A DNA stretch of 64,000 nt, taken from contig CM017556.1 of the NCBI GenBank assembly GCA_007844125.1, positions 18,886,017 through 18,950,016 on the forward strand, written 5' to 3'. The stretch is from Sinonovacula constricta (Eukaryota > Mollusca > Bivalvia > Cardiida > Solecurtidae). Numbering within the stretch: the first letter of the stretch is position 1; each line of letters opens with the position of its first letter. Position numbers and translations under genes: made by a program. The notes beneath the pieces were generated by a model. That model searched no databases. It saw only the letters and a program-made list of their open reading frames with translations, and was not told where the DNA came from. Of this stretch, positions 59,491 through 64,000 are shown piece after piece.

Positions 59491-62352
59491 ATAACTTGTT
59501 GCGCATGTGTTTTTTTTTGCAATGAGACAATTAAAAGGTTATTTCATTTGTGAATTTGTGCAAATACATTGCTTTTATCTGTACAACAAAAAACTAATTA
59601 ACATTGTCGTTTATGTGTTTTTTATCTAACTTCTTACTGTTTGCATACAATTTAAAAAACATAATAGATATAAAAGAAAAATATTCGTGTTGGAAATAAT
59701 TAAGCATAGCACATTCAGTAACTAATTTCGGTAAAGTTAATAATAATAAAAATGCAACATCGTTAAAGATATTAAAGTATAAACGACGTCATAATTATAA
59801 TTGATTTTTATTAAGTATACGCGTGATTCACAGGTGCAGGATGTCAGTAAAATATTTCCTGTAAAAAACACGATATAAATGGAACAAATTAAATATATAA
59901 ACAGCAAAATAATATAAGCGATCTTTATAGATAATGAAAGCTAGCTATTATAATAAGGGAATATCAAACGTCTATCGAAGTAGTTATTACAACATCTGAT
60001 TCTACAATAATACAATGAAAAATGTTGTTTTTGGAATAAATGACACATGTTATATCTTAAAGTTAGTCTTTAAGAGGATCTATTTATTAAGTTGTAATTG
60101 TGTTTGAGTATTGTTTTTAGTGTTTTCATTTTGTATATTGTTTCTTTCGATAAGACATGTATTTGTATGTATTTGCTTTCAATTTGTTTGACATTTAAAT
60201 TTGGTACAGCCTTATATAGGAAAAGGAGACACCATAAAGCTTTCTCTTTTACTTTTATTCTGATCAACAAAATTCCATGCACGTGTATATGCGTAAAATA
60301 ACAAACACCCAATTACAATACACACATTTTCTTTACATAATACATCATCTCTTTCCATAAACTTTCAACATAGGAGTGACATACTCAACGACAGTAATTT
60401 CTGGCTGTATGTGTGCTTTCGTACATTACTTAAAGAATGTTTTTCATATGTCCTTATGTTTTAAACGACCTCGTATCTACGTGCAGTGTGTATGTGTTTT
60501 TAACAATAAGTGTATAAACCCAGTTACACATGTAACTTGCGGCAAGAGACGACACGTGCAAACTTACAGTGTTTTAGCCATTCCATTTTACTGCATTGTC
60601 TCCACATTGAACCTGATTAATTCTAAGCACAAAACACTTACACAATTACAAAACACATCTTTAGAACCACTCAAAAAGATTTCTTCTACGATATGACATA
60701 TTCAGGAGAAACAATTTTTGCTAGCTCGAACCAATTTATTTTGCAATTAACTTTGTTTTTTTATCCAATTTCAGACTTTGCCGCACATATTAAATGTATA
60801 GTTCGGATTAAATATTATAGTGTCTGTGGTATTGTGATGATGCTACATGTATTACCCAGTCTACATACAGTGCTACATGTATCGAACATCGACGGACATT
60901 CCGAGAAGCAGTGCTAGCGACATGCATCTCATGTATGTATGAACATGAAAGAACATATATGTTATCTATAGCAATGTATCGTTTATTTTAAGACTTTTAT
61001 TGGTATTATTATAACAGCTTATGTACGGACGGAAATAAATTAAATCCTCTCGTTTACAACCTGTTTGCAAAACTAGAACGGCGACCCTAATATCAATATT
61101 AAAAAAGACTCAGTTCCCCAACAGCGCGTCGCCAGAAATGACTAAAATAATGACGTCTTCGTTAACGTTCTCTTATACTGCAAAAACAACAAAATATTCT
61201 TCCAAGTCGATTTCAATCATTTTTGCAAGACGAGTAAACGGTACCTCATTGCGTTCATTTTCGTCTGGTGTTTATCTGGCACCAATTATTTTTCAATGAA
61301 ACCTATAATCTTGATTTTACTCTTTTACCACTTGCAACCAAATCAACATTTTTAGTATTCCTGTCATATAAAAGAGATGAATTCTTTATCACTCCTTAAA
61401 CAAATAAATAAACGATACATTTAACAATAGAATCAATTTAACATGATTGTATTGAACACACAGTTAAACCCAACGTTGACTATATATAATTTCACATTGA
61501 TGTGGACAAGCTAGTGCGAGAAAAACGACCACCGTTAAAATAATTAGAGAATTAAGGTGCGGACATTGCTGCTCAATCGAAGCGTTTTGAAAGAACAAGA
61601 AAATAGGTAGTAGGAATCTGCAAACTATTCGATTGGTCAAACTTCAGGTTGTATCAGCGACACCAAGGTGATAGATTTAGGAAGAAGAATGCGAACTGTG
61701 CAGTTCTATTGACCAATCTGCTAATCCTACCCATCCTGTCTCATTGAGATCTTTTATTATCTATTATGCCATACATAATTGTATTTACGATTGTTTTCTT
61801 ATCGATGTTCGTTTAACAACAAAATCAGAATAACACATGCGAACAAAATCAACATACACCGAAGCAAATAATTGAACAAATGAATATTCAAAGTTAATAA
61901 CTTTTAAAATAGTAAGAAGAAAATACGACAAAGTAGTAAGAACATTGCAGCATATACCGAAATTTGAAAAATGTAATGTGACCTTGTCACAGGAGAGGCC
62001 AGAAAAGACAAAACTATTTATAACTAAGGCCAGTATGTGTGGATAAAACAGGCAACACAACTGCTTATCTTATTTCTTGTTTCTTGTGCCATGTCGAATA
62101 GATATTTTACATTTTGTTAACTGAACAGTTACTGGACAGTAACACACGCCGATTTCTTTAACATTTCTAGTATTGATGCAAAATGCGCATATCTAAGTCA
62201 TTGTGTTTAAGTGTATATTCTTGAATTGTGAAACATAGACCTGTATACAGTACTCCCAGTGGAACCATTCACACACATTTATCAAGATGTAAATTTGAAC
62301 AGGTCATATGAGAATTACCGCATACATAAAACTTTGAGCTACCACTAAACTA
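59491..62352. other. Intergenic DNA; nothing recognised
   Basis: AT-rich. A 106-codon frame (60376-60696), the 74-codon frame after it and a 91-codon minus frame (61785-62060) show no recognisable domain. The two plus frames abut and have many Cys, His and hydrophobic residues, as AT-rich non-coding DNA often gives. Confidence 0.4.
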
Positions 62353-62905
62353 TGGCACAAACAAAAACATTGACGTAATTAGGCGCCTTAATATGTCAAA
62401 AGGTATAAAATAACATTAGGTTTGCAAAAATAAAGTATGCATTTAACATACCATACTATGAAAAACTAAAAAAAATAGTTACAGTTATATAGAATTTACG
62501 TTTAAATCAAGTTAAGTAAATGGAAATCGCAGCATCTTGCCAAAACCGAGTTTATCATTTGGTAGGATTGGCAGAGGAGTTCCGGATGTAATGACCTTCA
62601 AATATGTTTAAAAGTAGTATAATTGTGTCTGATATTGCCTTCTTTCTTTGAGCAAAATTGCTGCAAACAGTAAATCAGTTAATATTGTATATAATAAGTA
62701 AGAATATATGACAAAGTCCCATGAGAATTGCAACATATACCAAAGTCCGAAAAAACACGAATGAGAAAGCTTTTATCGACTTTATTGTTATTTTAAAACA
62801 AACAACTACGAAATTTTGCAAACATGATTAATGTTTGCATAATTATATATATAAAGTTTGTACATCGATAAAAAGTTATATTGGTGTGACTTAATGTTGC
62901 ACTGA
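62353..62905 (+). repeat. Diverged paralogue of part of the tandem unit
   Basis: Matches 12829-13345 of unit A in order over its length, with many substitutions and indels. An extra piece at 62694-62752 is a fragment of dispersed repeat R1 that is absent at the corresponding place in the units, so R1 inserted here after the two paralogues separated. Confidence 0.7.
62694..62752 (+). repeat. Fragment of dispersed repeat R1 inserted in the paralogue
   Basis: AAGAATATATGACAAAGTCC, CATGAG and ATTGCAACATATACCAAA match 7580-7640 almost exactly. The units A-C have no such block at the matching place. Confidence 0.65.
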
Positions 62906-63585
62906 AACAATAACAAGAGAAATGGTAAATTATGGAAGGGATTTAGGGTAAAAACTCAAACATGTTGATTAACTTTTCAACATGGTATTTCCTTACACAT
63001 AATGCGTATTTTAATGTCAATTGGTGTTATGTTAATATCATTATTGTCGTACTGTTTTATTATGCCAATACAATATTTGTTCTTGTGTTTGAATTTAGAT
63101 TTGTTTGACTCAATGTTGCATTCAGTATGCTTCAATCAATAAAGAAATAGCAACATGATAATAGTAGTCAGCACAAAAATAAATTTATGTCATCCTAATA
63201 ATGATGATCGTGTTACAATGTTACATCGTCTTCATAAATATTCAAAAGTAAGCATAGTACAAAGTCGGGATCAAATCGTTTTATCGCTGCGAAGTACGCG
63301 CCGGTGTTCATTCCAATTTTTCCTCGGCAAATAGAAGTGGATGGAATTTTCCTTGGCTCATATATATATATATATCGGCTTGCATGTTTATCGCATCTGT
63401 ATTTTCATATTTGTAAACGACGTGTATTACATGTTTTACCCAAAATTTAGCGAAATATATTTTGTACTTTCAATTGTTTAATTTTATTTTAAATAAGGAA
63501 TTTAAAACTAAGACACCCCTATTCACCATGAAAAAAGACCCTGCTAATATATCAAGATACCAAAGCTGCATGGTTACTAATGCTG

Positions 63586-63722
63586 CTGCTGATGATGATA
63601 ATAATAATAATGATATGAACAATAATGATGATGCTACTGATGATGATTAAGATGACAAGGTTGGGTTCATTATGATGTGAATGATGATAATGATGATGAT
63701 AATGATGATGATAACGGCGACG
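63586..63722 (+). repeat. GAT/AAT imperfect microsatellite
   Basis: GATGATGATAATAAT-type triplets with interruptions. The Asp/Asn-rich frames on the plus strand and the Ser-rich frame on the minus strand derive from it. Confidence 0.9.
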
Positions 63723-64000
63723 ACGATGCTGGTTGTGTCAATACGATGAAGAGCAAACACTTGACAAGTTTCGAAACTTGTATGCTGTCGAAATACTCAA
63801 TTGGGACCAGAAAGATTTCAGTTTTCCTGAAAAATACATATGTGATAAAAAGTAATTGTACAAAGTTATACATGTACAATTAACGAGATAAGGGACGTAA
63901 CTTCGAAAGCAAAATGCCTGAAATGCTAAATTTTTTTTCGATGGATCGTATATTACAGTTCCACTGCTACCTATAAGAGAAAGGGATTTCGGAAAAAGAA

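Noticed and set aside
63462..63883. Asp/Asn-rich and Ser-rich frames
   Set aside because: They are read through the GAT/AAT microsatellite.

Overview
This window looks like a eukaryotic, AT-rich, gene-poor piece of an invertebrate genome, most likely a mollusc. The reasons are one recognisable animal gene end with a GT-AG intron, long non-coding stretches, microsatellites, a tRNA-derived SINE and DNA transposons. No prokaryotic operon, rRNA, functional tRNA or CRISPR array is visible. The bivalve/mollusc assignment is inference from general repeat style; the sequence does not prove it.

Layout. (1) 1-1765: the 3' end of a kainate-type ionotropic glutamate receptor on the + strand. It has the M4-helix exon (1-141), a 1,456-bp intron and the terminal exon (1598-1765). 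(2) 1766-9377: intergenic DNA with a possible 3' UTR, a few exon-like open segments, a dispersed repeat (R1), a long (TA)n tract and an old dispersed repeat near 8.5-8.8 kb. (3) 9378-44391: three head-to-tail copies of a roughly 8.3-kb unit, called A, B and C here. A and B are about 13.4 kb because each carries the same 5.09-kb DNA transposon at the same TA dinucleotide. C keeps the uninterrupted site. The transposon carries a second, 1-kb nested element whose inverted ends are arrays of a GGACGTTTGCCCCCC motif. (4) 44392-64000: intergenic DNA with a SINE, a decayed pogo-like element, a 157-bp tandem repeat, R1 copies, a diverged paralogue of part of the A/B/C unit and GAT-type microsatellites.

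The main result is the history that can be read from the triplication. Unit B is a recombinant. Its left part shares variants with C and its right part, including the transposon, shares variants with A. The switch falls in a 764-bp interval (25608-26371). This is the pattern expected when an A-C two-copy array expands to three copies by unequal crossing-over. Order inferred: first duplication, transposon insertion into the A lineage, then unequal crossover making B.

Apart from the glutamate receptor, no gene is confidently identified. Several segments have good splice-site context and protein-like reading frames. They are listed with low confidence so that transcript data can test them.
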